Notes: a model not told the origin generated them from the sequence alone. DNA of 64,000 bases from Ferdinandcohnia sp036962705 (GCF_036962705.1 NZ_JBALOQ010000019.1:62001-126000); one strand, 5' to 3'. Positions 23,456-32,667 are shown, counted from the stretch's first letter. Made by a program: numbers and translations.

Positions 23456-24940
23456 CTACTCATCAATATCTTTTTTTGTATTTGCTTTTTTTGAGTTAAA
23501 ACGGTTTTCATCTGCTGGACGAACATAAGTCGGACGCTTTGAAAGTTGAGAAAAAGGTAATCGAATAAATGCATCCCTTAAATCTTTGACACGTAATGGA
23601 TAGATTGGTTCTAGATAAGGTCTTCCTAATGAAGTTAATCGGATTAAATGTGCTAATAGAAAACAGAAACATAAAACAATACCTAATAATCCCCATAGCT
23701 GAGCAAAAATAAGAAAAGGAAAACGTATGATACGGATGGTGTTACCCATTGTATAAACAGGTGTTGTAAATGATGCAAGTGCAGCAAGTGCAATCATAAT
23801 AAGTAATACATTACTCGTAAGGCCGGCTTCAACAGAGGCCGTTCCAATCACGATACCACCTACGATACCAATCGTTTGACCAACCTTGGCAGGAAGCCTT
23901 GCTCCAGCCTCACGAAGCAGCTCAATGACTAATTCTAAAAACAAAGCCTCTAATATCGGTGGCAATGGAACCTCACGCCTTGAAATAACCAAGGTTGCCA
24001 GTAAATCCCTAGGAATTAGTTCATGATGATAGGTAAGAACGGCAACATATACTGGCGTTATCAAGATAGAAAAGATAACTGCAAAAAGCCGAAGCAACCG
24101 AACAAAAGATGCAATATACCAATTCATGAAATAGTCTTCGAATGAAGAAAAAAACTCAACAAGAGTGGTTGGTGCAATAAATGCTTGGGGCGACCCTTCT
24201 GTTAGCACAGCTACCTTTCCTTCTACTAATACAGAAGCAACTCGATCGGGTCGCTCCGTTTCGAGCACTTGTGGGAACATAGACTCCTGATTGTCTACAA
24301 TGATTTCTGAAATAAAAGAACTGTCACTAATCTGATCAAAATCAATATCATGTATCCGCTGTAATACAGTTTGTACATTCTCCTTTTCAACTATATCTTC
24401 TATATATAGTACAGCCACTTTTGTCTTTGTTAGTTTCCCGACGACCAGTTCTTTCACTCGTAATTCAGGAACAGGCAATCGTCTTCGGATTAAATTCAAA
24501 TTAGTATCAAGGGATTCTACAAAGGCTTCCTTTGGACCATTTACACTAAACTCCACTTCAGGAACGCTGATTGATCTTTTTTCAAATTTCACAGCATCAA
24601 TAAGGGCACAATAACTATCATGTTTGTGAAATTGAATCATAATACAGCCTTGTAAAATCTTATCTTCTATTTCATTAGCCTTGTTTGTAATCACAATCTC
24701 CTTATTTGGAATAATCCCTTTAAGCTCTCGAATTGAATGGATTTTTGCATATAGCAAATAAGGCAAAATGTGTTCGTTGAGGGTTTGTGTATCAATAATA
24801 TTGCGCTGATAAGTCAACCAATATGGACGAATCGCCTGGCTATTAAATTGGCAAATAAAGTCTTCTGATTTTCGAAAGGTTTGATAAATTTCCTCAGTTA
24901 ATCGAGGTTTTTTATATTCTTTTTTAAACCAATTTGCCAT
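23456..24940 (-). CDS. GerA-family germinant receptor A subunit
   Basis: A 494-residue GerAA-type protein: a soluble N-terminal half, then the conserved PTTLVEFFSSFEDYFMNWYIASFVRLLRLFAVIFS segment opening a membrane domain of about five helices, and a cytoplasmic tail. I start at ATG 24940 (MANWFKKEYKKP) because GGAGATCATT precedes it; an upstream extension to 25030 has no RBS and is Cys/Arg-rich. It is the first gene of an A-B-C operon expected to be expressed in the forespore under sigma-G. Confidence 0.92.
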   Translation of the reverse strand: MANWFKKEYKKPRLTEEIYQTFRKSEDFICQFNSQAIRPYWLTYQRNIIDTQTLNEHILPYLLYAKIHSIRELKGIIPNKEIVITNKANEIEDKILQGCIMIQFHKHDSYCALIDAVKFEKRSISVPEVEFSVNGPKEAFVESLDTNLNLIRRRLPVPELRVKELVVGKLTKTKVAVLYIEDIVEKENVQTVLQRIHDIDFDQISDSSFISEIIVDNQESMFPQVLETERPDRVASVLVEGKVAVLTEGSPQAFIAPTTLVEFFSSFEDYFMNWYIASFVRLLRLFAVIFSILITPVYVAVLTYHHELIPRDLLATLVISRREVPLPPILEALFLELVIELLREAGARLPAKVGQTIGIVGGIVIGTASVEAGLTSNVLLIMIALAALASFTTPVYTMGNTIRIIRFPFLIFAQLWGLLGIVLCFCFLLAHLIRLTSLGRPYLEPIYPLRVKDLRDAFIRLPFSQLSKRPTYVRPADENRFNSKKANTKKDIDE

Positions 24941-25040
24941 AATGATCTCCTTCTTACATCCATAATAATCACATCTTCTATTTCTATCCCTTCTGTTAGT
25001 TATTCCTTGAAATGTATGGAATTTATGCATGGAATTTCTA

Positions 25041-25237
25041 TTAACTTTATTCAGCCGGAGTTAGAACTCCAGCTGAATAAAGTTAAAGCCCCCGGAGGAG
25101 ACATGCGATTTTCAAAAAAATTTTTCGAACTTAAGATCAAAGACTAAGAAGGCCACTTCCTGATGTCTTCGTCTTTGTGACCCACGTCGTGTCGGCCTAA
25201 AAAATCTAGGTACCAATCCGCCAAGGCGTATTTGATT
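25041..25237 (+). repeat. Dispersed structured repeat R1, copy 4 (inverted orientation)
   Basis: Opposite orientation to the other six. It begins with the hairpin AACTTTATTCAG..CTGAATAAAGTT, continues CCCCGGAGGAGACATGCGATTTT, carries the long-module text (CTTAGTCTTTG, GTGGGTCACAAAGACG in reverse) and ends GCCAAGGCGTATTTGATT. It lies between divergent genes with no plus-strand gene ending before it. The rest of 24941-25324 holds nothing else recognised. Confidence 0.85.
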
Positions 25238-25324
25238 TTGTTTGAAATTATTGGAATGAAAAATAGGCATGAAAGAAAGCAAAAGGCAAGATACTAAAGA
25301 AAAGTGTATCCTGAGGTGATATGA

Positions 25325-26701
25325 ATGTGGAATAAAAAAAGAATTGCTATTGTGGCATTGGTCATTACAATTGGACTGACGCTTTTCGTTTCTTTTTCTT
25401 TCTTTAATAATAATGATGATAAGATGAGTCCAAAATCGTATTCTTCTCCGAACAGCCCTATACAATTAGGAAATGAAAAGCCTTATACGCCTCCTCAAAT
25501 TATGAATGTGGACTCGATTCAACTATATAATAAGGTCCAAAAACAGTTAGATAAGGATGAAGAAATTGATATTATTGACCATAATGGTAAAGACAAAAGT
25601 CATTACCATCACCATCAGGTCATAGTTGATTTTAAAAAGCATTTATCACAAGAAGATATTAAACTAATTGAAAAAGAGATAGCAGGTAAGCTATTACGTA
25701 AACTTGATTCTTCTTATATTTTTGAATCAAGTAACTTGAAGACACCTGAATTGATTTCGTATTTTGAAAAAAACAAAAACGTGGAATTTGCAGAGCCGAA
25801 TTTTATTTTAATGCAAAATCAGCAGCATCCAAACGACCTTTTATACAATGATTTTCAATTTAATTTGCGGATGATTGATTCGGAAAACGGTTGGGGAATT
25901 ACGCAAGGATCAGATAAGGTAAAAATTGCAATCGTTGATACTGGTGTGGACCTAGACCATCCAGACCTCGTTAATCGAATTACAGGTGGCTATAACGTTC
26001 TTAAAGACAATAATGTTCCAGATGATGACAATGGACATGGTACACATGTTGCGGGAATTATTGCCTCACAAACAAACAATCACGAAGGAACGGCAGGAAT
26101 CACATGGTATAACCCAATCATGCCGGTTAAAGTAATGGGCTCTGATGGATATGGGTCCACCTTTGATATTGCCCGTGGCATCATTTGGGCAACCGATCAT
26201 GGGGCCGATGTCATTAACCTTAGTCTTGGGAATTACCAAGGCTCAAAGCTGTTAAAACAGGCAGTTGATTATGCATACAGACACGATGTTGTTATGGTTG
26301 CAGCATCTGGAAACGATAATTCAAGTCAGCCAAGCTATCCTTCTGCATATCCGCAAGTTTTAAGTGTTGCAGCCGTTGACTTAAATGGGGACAAAGCGGA
26401 TTTTTCAAATTACGGTGATTATATTGATGTATCTGCACCTGGTGTGACGATACCAAGTACCTATATTGATGAACAATATGCTGCATTATCAGGGACATCG
26501 ATGGCAGCACCACATGTGGCCGCTCTTGCTGCTTTAATGCGCTCAATCAATCCAAACCTTTCAAATAAAGAAATTATGGATATGATCAAGGGAACAAGCT
26601 TGGACCTCGGACAAGCAGGAAAGGATATTTATTTTGGCGAGGGACTCATTGATATTGTCCAAGCCCTTGGGCAAGCAAAGCAGGGAGCGGGAACTAAGTA
26701 A
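25325..26701 (+). CDS. Subtilisin-like serine protease (S8 family)
   Basis: A 458-residue subtilase with an N-terminal membrane anchor or signal (residues 6-26), a propeptide-like domain (about 95-162) and a complete catalytic domain: Asp205 in IAIVDTGVDLDHPDL, His238 in NGHGTHVAG, oxyanion Asn330 in AASGN and Ser392 in GTSMAAPH. It is thermitase-like in layout. A HYHHHQ run precedes the propeptide. It stands alone with a terminator behind it, between two germination clusters; a role in spores is possible but not shown. RBS GAGGTGAT. Confidence 0.92.
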   Translation: MWNKKRIAIVALVITIGLTLFVSFSFFNNNDDKMSPKSYSSPNSPIQLGNEKPYTPPQIMNVDSIQLYNKVQKQLDKDEEIDIIDHNGKDKSHYHHHQVIVDFKKHLSQEDIKLIEKEIAGKLLRKLDSSYIFESSNLKTPELISYFEKNKNVEFAEPNFILMQNQQHPNDLLYNDFQFNLRMIDSENGWGITQGSDKVKIAIVDTGVDLDHPDLVNRITGGYNVLKDNNVPDDDNGHGTHVAGIIASQTNNHEGTAGITWYNPIMPVKVMGSDGYGSTFDIARGIIWATDHGADVINLSLGNYQGSKLLKQAVDYAYRHDVVMVAASGNDNSSQPSYPSAYPQVLSVAAVDLNGDKADFSNYGDYIDVSAPGVTIPSTYIDEQYAALSGTSMAAPHVAALAALMRSINPNLSNKEIMDMIKGTSLDLGQAGKDIYFGEGLIDIVQALGQAKQGAGTK

Positions 26702-26731
26702 AAAGTGGGTAGAACCCACTTTTTCTTTTTC
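26702..26731 (+). terminator. Terminator of the S8 protease gene
   Basis: AAAAGTGGG-tagaa-CCCACTTTT followed by TCTTTTTC. Confidence 0.82.
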
Positions 26732-26812
26732 TAATATTCATATTCCCTTTGAATATGGAAACGATAAAAAAGAAATTGGGAAACATGAATTTCGTTGAAT
26801 GGAGGAAGTACA

Positions 26813-28507
26813 TTGTCTCATACTGGAACTCTACAACGAAGTGAGTATCTTCTCATCATCGCCGCATTTTTACTCATCGTCATTTTTGTATCTCCGTATT
26901 TTATTCTTGGAGAGAATGCTCATTTACGAGTTCATGACAATTTAGATTCAAATCTTGCCTGGTATCGAGTTTTAGCAAATAGCAATCAAATGCTTGGACC
27001 AATTGAGGCGACCATCCCCCAAATTATCAATGGCGAGCTTCAAAGAGGTGCATTTGGAACAGAATTTAGCGGAATTGTTTGGTTATATGTCTTTTTCCCA
27101 CCGATGGTCGCCTATGGTTTAAGCCAATTCATCACGAGAGTTTTTGCATTTCTTGGGATGTACTTGTTATTAAAAAAATATTTTTTAACAAGTAAAGAAT
27201 GGTCTTGGATTCGGGTTGGGGTTTCATTAGCTTTTGCACTAACCCCCTTTTGGCCCTCTGGAATGTTAAGTACACTGGGGATGCCGTTAGCGCTTTGGGC
27301 ACTGCTTAATATTCGTGCTGGTGAGAAATCATGGGTGAACTGGTTGACACTGACCTTACTCCCGTTCTACGCGAGTATTGTCCTTGGCTTTTTCTTTTTT
27401 ATAAGTGCAATGGGAATACTTTGGATGGTCGATTGTCTACGTGGCAAGGGCCGGAACCTTCGCTTTTTATGGGCACTCATTTATTTTACGTTCATTTTTA
27501 TGGTGGTTGAATACCGACTTGTATACTCCTTTCTTTTTATGGACGATCCAAATAGTCGTGATGAATATTTTCATGCACGATTGACATTCCTTGATGCCCT
27601 ACGACTTTCCTTAAAAAATTATGTCCTGGGTCATACGCATGTAATGAGTGTCCATGGCATGATTATTTTGCCTGTGACTTTACTAGCCTTGAATATTGTG
27701 ATTTTAAAAAAGCAGTGGAAACAAGAGAAAGTCTTTCTTTTCTTACATAGTATAAATGCTATTTTATCGATCTGGTACGCATTTTGGTTTTATAAAGGCT
27801 GGGTTCCTTTAACGGAACGGTTTCATTTTCTTAACACCTTTAATTTTGCAAGATACCATTTTCTTAGACCAATGGTGATATACATTTTATTTGCCATTTC
27901 GTTAAAAATCCTATGGGAATACAGACCCGGCTGGAAGCGAGCAAGTATATTTTTCCTAGTGGCACAATTAGTGATTGTAGCCTCTTCTAATGAAGAGATC
28001 GTTCATAAAAGGAAGCCATCCTTTCAGCAATTTTTTGCAGAAAAACAATTCGAGGACATCAAAATTTTTATCGGATTGCCACAAGAAGACTACCGTGTTG
28101 CCAGCATCGGACTCCATCCAGCCATCGCTCAATTTAACGGATTTTACACTCTCGATACATACAATAATTTTTATCCTCTTTCCTATAAGTATCAGTTTCG
28201 TGAAATTATTGCTGATGAGCTAGATAAGGATAAAGAAATACGCGAATACTTTGATGAATGGGGCGGCCGTTGCTACATATTTCTAGATGAACTTGGTAAG
28301 CACTATATGTTCAAAAAGACATCAAAAAGAGAAATTAAGAAAATGGAACTGAATATGCAGGCATTTTACGATATGGGGGGACGGTATATTTTTTCATCCT
28401 TGCCCATCAAAAATGCCGGGAAAAATGATCTCGAACTTGAGCAAACCTTTGATTCACCTGAATCTGCATGGAGGATTTATTTATACCGAGTGTCGATTTC
28501 TCAATAA
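26813..28507 (+). CDS. ykoS: YkoS-like polytopic membrane protein (DUF6044, putative GT-C glycosyltransferase)
   Basis: A 564-residue protein with about twelve hydrophobic segments, an extracytoplasmic loop after the first helix (ENAHLRVHDNLDSNLAWYRVL) carrying an Asp-containing motif typical of GT-C enzymes, and a C-terminal soluble domain of ~170 residues. With the following GT2 and GtrA genes it makes a three-component glycosylation set that moves a polyprenyl-linked sugar outward onto an envelope polymer. I choose the TTG start at 26813 because GGAGG lies 7 bp upstream; the frame could begin at TTG 26795. Confidence 0.78.
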   Translation: MSHTGTLQRSEYLLIIAAFLLIVIFVSPYFILGENAHLRVHDNLDSNLAWYRVLANSNQMLGPIEATIPQIINGELQRGAFGTEFSGIVWLYVFFPPMVAYGLSQFITRVFAFLGMYLLLKKYFLTSKEWSWIRVGVSLAFALTPFWPSGMLSTLGMPLALWALLNIRAGEKSWVNWLTLTLLPFYASIVLGFFFFISAMGILWMVDCLRGKGRNLRFLWALIYFTFIFMVVEYRLVYSFLFMDDPNSRDEYFHARLTFLDALRLSLKNYVLGHTHVMSVHGMIILPVTLLALNIVILKKQWKQEKVFLFLHSINAILSIWYAFWFYKGWVPLTERFHFLNTFNFARYHFLRPMVIYILFAISLKILWEYRPGWKRASIFFLVAQLVIVASSNEEIVHKRKPSFQQFFAEKQFEDIKIFIGLPQEDYRVASIGLHPAIAQFNGFYTLDTYNNFYPLSYKYQFREIIADELDKDKEIREYFDEWGGRCYIFLDELGKHYMFKKTSKREIKKMELNMQAFYDMGGRYIFSSLPIKNAGKNDLELEQTFDSPESAWRIYLYRVSISQ

Positions 28508-28525
28508 AATGAAAAATTTAAAAAG

Positions 28526-28663
28526 GGGGATGAAAAGGACCAAGAATTTCAAGGCGGTGCAGCTTTGAGTACCGGAGCGTATGCAGTTAATACGTGAGGA
28601 ACGGAGATGCAAGCCAACGCAGAAATTCGATGTGTTATTTTCACCGCACTTTTTAAACATCCT
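28526..28663 (+). repeat. Dispersed repeat R3, copy 1
   Basis: Matches 53903-54122 in reverse complement: GAAAAGGACC, GGCGGTG, AGCTTTGAGTACC, AGAAATTCGATGTGTTATTTTC and ACTTTTTAAACATCCT occur in the same order. It ends 25 bp upstream of the GT2 gene start and on its strand. Confidence 0.85.
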
Positions 28664-28687
28664 ATAATACTAATAGGGGGATTCATC

Positions 28688-29719
28688 ATGAATGCACCAC
28701 AACTTACCATTGTCGTCCCTTGCTACAATGAAGAAGAAGTTCTTCCGGAAACACTGAAGCAGCTTCGAACCCTTTTAGATGAGCTTATTACAGACAAACT
28801 CGTTTCAGAAAATAGTAGACTTTTGTTTGTCGATGATGGCAGCAAGGATCAAACCTGGACCATTATTTATAAAAAAGGATTAGAAGACAATAAGATTAAA
28901 GGGCTAAAACTTGCACGAAATGTGGGGCACCAAAATGCATTACTGGCTGGACTGTTTGCTGCTAAACGGCAATCTGATTGTCTTGTTTCGATTGATGCCG
29001 ATTTACAGGATGATATTTCCGTCATTCGAGAGTTTCTGATTCGCTATACTGAAGGATATGAAGTCGTTTATGGTGTCCGAAAAGAGCGCAAAACAGATAC
29101 CTTTTTTAAAAAACATACAGCACAAGGCTTTTATAAATTGATGCAATTCATGGGTGTGAACCTCGTCTATAACCATGCTGATTACCGATTAATGAGTAAA
29201 CGGGCAGTTGAAGCACTTGAACAATTTGATGAAAGCAATCTATTTTTACGTGGGGTTGTTCCACTTGTTGGCTTTCAATCGACGTCTGTTTTTTACGATA
29301 GAAAGGAACGAATGGCAGGAGAAACGAAATACCCTTTACGGAAAATGATTTCGTTTGCCCTTGATGGCGTTACATCCTTTAGTGTTACACCGATTCGTTT
29401 CATTTCCTTAATGGGGTTTCTTTCCTTTTTTGTCAGCCTTCTATTTGGCGGATACTTTTTTTATTTAAAATTTAGTGGACAAACGACCACTGGATGGACA
29501 TCAATGATTACGTCGATTTGGTTAATTGGTGGGCTGCAGCTGATTGCTTTAGGTTTTATCGGGGAATATATCGGGAAAATCTATAAGGAGACTAAGCGAC
29601 GGCCGAAGTTTGTAGTCGATATTGATACCTTCAATCTTGCGGTTCCTGATGAAGTGCCTTTTGCTCCAGAAAAGGGTGAACACTTGATTGATTACAACCC
29701 ACTTTCTGAAACCAACTAA
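28688..29719 (+). CDS. ykoT: GT2-family polyprenyl-phosphate glycosyltransferase (YkoT-like)
   Basis: A 343-residue DPM1/GtrB-type enzyme. The GT-A domain starts LTIVVPCYNEEEVLPETL, has DDGSKDQT and the metal-binding DADLQDD (near residue 99), and two C-terminal helices (SLMGFLSFFVSLLFGGYFF and SIWLIGGLQLIALGFIGEYIGKIYKE). It loads a sugar from a nucleotide donor onto undecaprenyl phosphate. ATG 28688 is preferred: AGGGGGGA is 6 bp upstream. The gene overlaps gtrA by 32 bp, implying coupled translation. Confidence 0.92.
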   Translation: MNAPQLTIVVPCYNEEEVLPETLKQLRTLLDELITDKLVSENSRLLFVDDGSKDQTWTIIYKKGLEDNKIKGLKLARNVGHQNALLAGLFAAKRQSDCLVSIDADLQDDISVIREFLIRYTEGYEVVYGVRKERKTDTFFKKHTAQGFYKLMQFMGVNLVYNHADYRLMSKRAVEALEQFDESNLFLRGVVPLVGFQSTSVFYDRKERMAGETKYPLRKMISFALDGVTSFSVTPIRFISLMGFLSFFVSLLFGGYFFYLKFSGQTTTGWTSMITSIWLIGGLQLIALGFIGEYIGKIYKETKRRPKFVVDIDTFNLAVPDEVPFAPEKGEHLIDYNPLSETN

Positions 29720-30104
29720 CACATTTATTCGCTTTTTGATTATTGGAGTAATGAATACTTTTGTTGGACTTTCTTGTATTTTTTTGTTGCTACATGTGGT
29801 CGGTCTCTCCTACTGGCTTTCTACTTTTCTTGGTAATTCAATTGGCGCCGCTGTCAGCTATATGTTGAACAGACGATTCACTTTCGCTAGCGAGACTACG
29901 CTTGGTAGGAGTATCCCTTTGTTTGTTATAGTGATTTTAGGCTGTTATTTTCTTTCTTTTTCATTGAGTAAGATGGTTGCTGGATTCTTTTTTGCGCAAT
30001 ACACAAACGAGGTGGCTGTTTTACTGGGGACTGGCTTTTATACAGTTATGAACTATTTAGGGCAAAAACATATTGTTTTTCCACAAAAAAAGCACTTTGG
30101 TTAA
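29688..30104 (+). CDS. GtrA-family membrane protein
   Basis: A 138-residue four-helix protein: FIRFLIIGVMNTFVGLSCIFLLL, LSYWLSTFLGNSIGAAVSYMLNRRFTF (the N-R-x-F-T-F signature), IPLFVIVILGCYFLSF and VAVLLGTGFYTVMNYLGQKHIVF. GtrA proteins are proposed flippases for undecaprenyl-phosphate-linked glucose or GlcNAc. Translation starts at TTG 29688, within the end of the GT2 gene, after AGGGTGA. The stop codon lies inside the shared terminator. Confidence 0.9.
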   Translation: MITTHFLKPTNTFIRFLIIGVMNTFVGLSCIFLLLHVVGLSYWLSTFLGNSIGAAVSYMLNRRFTFASETTLGRSIPLFVIVILGCYFLSFSLSKMVAGFFFAQYTNEVAVLLGTGFYTVMNYLGQKHIVFPQKKHFG

Positions 30105-30116
30105 GTGCTTTTTTTT
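30085..30116. terminator. Bidirectional terminator between gtrA and the carboxypeptidase gene
   Basis: AAAAAAGCACTT-tggtt-AAGTGCTTTTTT serves both convergent genes and contains both stop codons. Confidence 0.85.
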
Positions 30117-31276
30117 ATGCTTTTTATTGTTTTTTGAAGGAAGACTATACCCACACCTAAAAATAAGAACATAAGGATTGCCGGTAATGGATTCTTTTTA
30201 GCGAGGTCAGCCGGATTAATTTCGGCACGTGTCCCCACCGCTTCCTCTGGAATATCCATTTTAAGCTGCTTCATCGCAAGCTGTCGACCATCATCTCCAA
30301 GAACTTGAAGTACTCCTTGATCATTCATTGCAACTTGAACAGCTTCATTTTTCTTTTGTGTGAATTTAAGTGGCTTGTTTAGATTGTAGCTTCCGTTCTT
30401 TTCAGTGAAAAATTTCTCGTTTGCTGCTACCTCTGTTACCTCGAAATTTTCAAAGCCATAATCTAATAGTGCCACTGTGTCGTCATACGCGTATTCATTG
30501 CGTTCAGCCTTTAACACAATAGCAATCAAAGACAAATCTCCTTGTTTTGCAGATGTTGAAAGGGTGTAACGCGCTTCTTGAACAAAACCAGTTTTCCCAC
30601 CCGTAATCCCTTTATAGGGGATTTCCCCTCTTAGAAGTAAATGGTGGCTGAAAAGAGTTGTATCCCATGATTCTCCATCCCATGCTAATTCCTTCGTTCC
30701 AAAAATCTCACGGAAAGTGGGATTCTTTAACGCATATTTCGTAATTAAAGCAAGGTCATATGCTGTTGTGTAGTGATTTTCATCAAAGAGACCGTGCGGG
30801 TTGGTAAAATGAGTATGATCCACACCAATTTCTTCTTTTACATATTTATTGAGTGAATCTGCAAAGGACTCAATACTTCCATTAAGATGCTCTGCAATAG
30901 CAACTCCGGCATCGTTTCCGGAATTAATTAATAAGCCTTGAATAAGATGTTTTAATGGGACCTTTTCCCCTTCTTCTAGGTAAACGCGCGTACCATCCGT
31001 TTCATAGGCATTTGCACTTACCGATACAACATCATCTAAGTTTCCTTTTTCGATCGCATAAATGGCCGTTGCCATTTTCGTTAAACTTGCTGGATACATT
31101 TTTGTATGACTATTTTTCTCATATAGGATTGAACCAGTATTCGCATCTAATAAAATGACTGAGTCACTCTTAATCGCAGGTGCTCCAACTTCCTCAGCAC
31201 CTTCTGCATAAGCTTGAAAAGGCGAAAGAGAAGTCATCAGAAATACTAGAATCAAAACAAAATTAAGTAGCTTCAT
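30101..31276 (-). CDS. D-alanyl-D-alanine carboxypeptidase (PBP5/DacF-like)
   Basis: A 391-residue low-molecular-weight penicillin-binding protein. The signal peptide ends near AYAEG; catalytic Ser64 and Lys67 lie in PASLTKM, the SxN motif is in NSGNDAG, and GGKTGFV is the KTG box. A C-terminal domain and a final helix (AILMFLFLGVGIVFLQKTIK) anchor it in the membrane. It trims terminal D-Ala from peptidoglycan stem peptides. Start chosen at MKLLNF after AAGGGAGAAG. The coordinate of the start may be off by one base by my own count. Confidence 0.92.
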   Translation of the reverse strand: MKLLNFVLILVFLMTSLSPFQAYAEGAEEVGAPAIKSDSVILLDANTGSILYEKNSHTKMYPASLTKMATAIYAIEKGNLDDVVSVSANAYETDGTRVYLEEGEKVPLKHLIQGLLINSGNDAGVAIAEHLNGSIESFADSLNKYVKEEIGVDHTHFTNPHGLFDENHYTTAYDLALITKYALKNPTFREIFGTKELAWDGESWDTTLFSHHLLLRGEIPYKGITGGKTGFVQEARYTLSTSAKQGDLSLIAIVLKAERNEYAYDDTVALLDYGFENFEVTEVAANEKFFTEKNGSYNLNKPLKFTQKKNEAVQVAMNDQGVLQVLGDDGRQLAMKQLKMDIPEEAVGTRAEINPADLAKKNPLPAILMFLFLGVGIVFLQKTIKSIKKST

Positions 31277-31421
31277 TTCACTTCTCCCTTTTAGAACATT
31301 AGGACTCACTCTCGTGTCCCAGCAGTGTTTCCGACTACATGAGACGATAAACCTCGTCCCACGATTTTACAATTACAGTTATTCGTATGTCAAATGGGTT
31401 TTCTGACGGGACAGAGAAGAA

Positions 31422-31543
31422 TGCGCAAGGTGACCGTCCATCGGCGACAAGCACAAACATGCGCTGATAGAAGGCGCTATTTGCCTTCAGGAGCGATTGG
31501 CTTGTGACCTCGAGACGTTGGCACCTGGAGCGAGACAGAGAAA
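31422..31543 (+). repeat. Dispersed repeat R2, copy 2
   Basis: Ordered block similarity to 12391-12488 (GCAAGG, GGCGACAAGCA, GCGCTGATAGAAGG, TTTGCCTTC, GATTG), extended by GACCTCGAGACGTTGGCACC. It occupies most of the 300-bp gap between the ASCH gene and the carboxypeptidase gene; a 76-codon open frame inside it is not convincing. Confidence 0.75.
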
Positions 31544-31544
31544 A

Positions 31545-31570
31545 GACGTTGGCATTTTTCGCCAAACGTC
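31545..31570 (-). terminator. Terminator of the ASCH-domain gene
   Basis: On the minus strand GACGTTTGGC-gaaaaat-GCCAACGTC with TTTTC following. Confidence 0.7.
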
Positions 31571-31580
31571 TACATTTACT

Positions 31581-32294
31581 TTATTTATGGTATGTGTAAA
31601 TGGAACTCCATTCATGGATAATATTTGTTGCCAATAGTGCTTCTCTAGCATACTTTTCAGCTTTCTTCATGAGTTGTTTTTCATCTATCTGACCTTCAAA
31701 ATCAGGATTCACTTTGTAATACATGTAGGTGTTCGCTTCGTTTTGGCGAAACCGAACAAACGCTACAAAATCCTTCTCTTCATAGACTGAATAAAAGTAA
31801 TCTGTGGACTTTCTAAACAATTCAAAATCGGTCCAATTTGTAACCTTGTATCCTTCCGCTTCCGTCATTGGAACAAGGTTCAAATCTATTATAACATCTG
31901 TAAAAATGTCCGTAACGTTGAAATGCTCCACCACAATAATGGTATCCTCATTAAGCTCAAATCCATCATTTTGCAAAGGCTTCTCCCAGCTAAAAATATG
32001 ATCTTCGATAAATTCATCCAAAGTGGAATTTTCACCTTTTGCAATTCGTTCTCCCACTTCACCTTGAATTTCGCCAAATCGAATTTCATAAAAATCGGTA
32101 ATTTGGATGTTTGCTTTATGCTCATTCCTTTTTGTAAAAACCTGAATAATATCGCCAATTTCGCTTTTTTCATCGCTTGGTAATTGATCATACCAAACCA
32201 TTGGAGTACAGGTAACTGTCTTCACACCTCGTAGTACCTCTTCTAGAAGTCTTTCATCGTATTCATCTCGACCCCAAAAATCGATTCGTTTCAT
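31581..32294 (-). CDS. ASCH-domain protein
   Basis: A 237-residue soluble protein with an N-terminal ASCH fold (residues 1-125): LLEEVLRGVKTVTCTP and EIGDIIQVFTKRNEHKANIQITDFYEIRFGE match the beta-barrel related to PUA domains, which bind RNA or modified nucleotides. The C-terminal 110 residues have no family I recognise (FRKSTDYFYSVYEEKDFVAFVRFRQNEANTYMYYKVN). It is monocistronic. RBS GAGGTGATTGA lies before the ATG. Function unknown. Confidence 0.75.
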   Translation of the reverse strand: MKRIDFWGRDEYDERLLEEVLRGVKTVTCTPMVWYDQLPSDEKSEIGDIIQVFTKRNEHKANIQITDFYEIRFGEIQGEVGERIAKGENSTLDEFIEDHIFSWEKPLQNDGFELNEDTIIVVEHFNVTDIFTDVIIDLNLVPMTEAEGYKVTNWTDFELFRKSTDYFYSVYEEKDFVAFVRFRQNEANTYMYYKVNPDFEGQIDEKQLMKKAEKYAREALLATNIIHEWSSIYTYHK

Positions 32295-32405
32295 TCAATC
32301 ACCTCTTCCCACTACTTGAATTATATAATGGAAGGTTTGAAAGAAACAACTAAAAACTCGGTAAGCCTTGTGGAAAATTGGCTAATTTTCCTTTTACTTG
32401 TCTTC

Positions 32406-32434
32406 GCATAAAAGATCAGATACTTCTAATACTA
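32406..32434 (+). promoter_or_regulatory. Candidate sigma-G promoter
   Basis: GCATA (32406-32410) and AATACTA (32428-32434) resemble the sigma-G pair GMATR and CATNHTA; spacing 17 against the usual 18 and one mismatch at the -10. It lies 33 bp before the SASP candidate. Confidence 0.5.
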
Positions 32435-32466
32435 CGAATGAAGTACTAAGAATGGAGATGAACGAA

Positions 32467-32616
32467 TTGGGTAGAACAAAGCGCGGAAATGCAAATGCCA
32501 ATCGAAATAATAATGTAAAAAAAGGAAATAGAATCAGCGAAGAGCTTGTTGAATTTGCTTCCTATACTGAAGTAGAAGCGGAAAAACAAAACGTTCAAAA
32601 GAAGAAAAAGAAATAG
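32467..32616 (+). CDS. Small basic protein, probable gamma-type SASP
   Basis: A 49-residue protein rich in Asn, Arg and Lys, with VEFASYTEVEAEKQNVQ near residues 28-44; gamma-type small acid-soluble spore proteins carry repeats of the form EFASETNxQxVxxQN. It ends in a Lys run. I start at TTG 32467, 9 bp after GGAG; ATG codons at 32452 and 32458 are possible but poorly spaced. A sigma-G-like promoter just upstream supports forespore expression. If right, the protein is a storage SASP degraded during germination. Confidence 0.55.
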   Translation: MGRTKRGNANANRNNNVKKGNRISEELVEFASYTEVEAEKQNVQKKKKK

Positions 32617-32622
32617 TAATCA

Positions 32623-32667
32623 GGGACTGTCCAAAAAGTCATTAAAATGACTATTAAAGACAGTCCC
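32623..32667. terminator. Long hairpin between convergent genes
   Basis: GGGACTGTC..GACAGTCCC plus inner AGTCATT/AATGACT give a ~16-bp interrupted stem between the SASP candidate and the germinant D-subunit gene. Confidence 0.65.

Noticed and set aside
25112..25465. 117-codon minus-strand open frame
   Set aside because: Antisense to the start of the S8 protease and across R1 copy 4; very Arg/Lys-rich, no RBS.
31335..31565. 76-codon minus-strand open frame (MAKNANVFSLSRSRCQ...)
   Set aside because: It lies wholly in repeat R2 copy 2 and its terminator, with a Ser/Arg/Cys-rich composition unlike neighbours.
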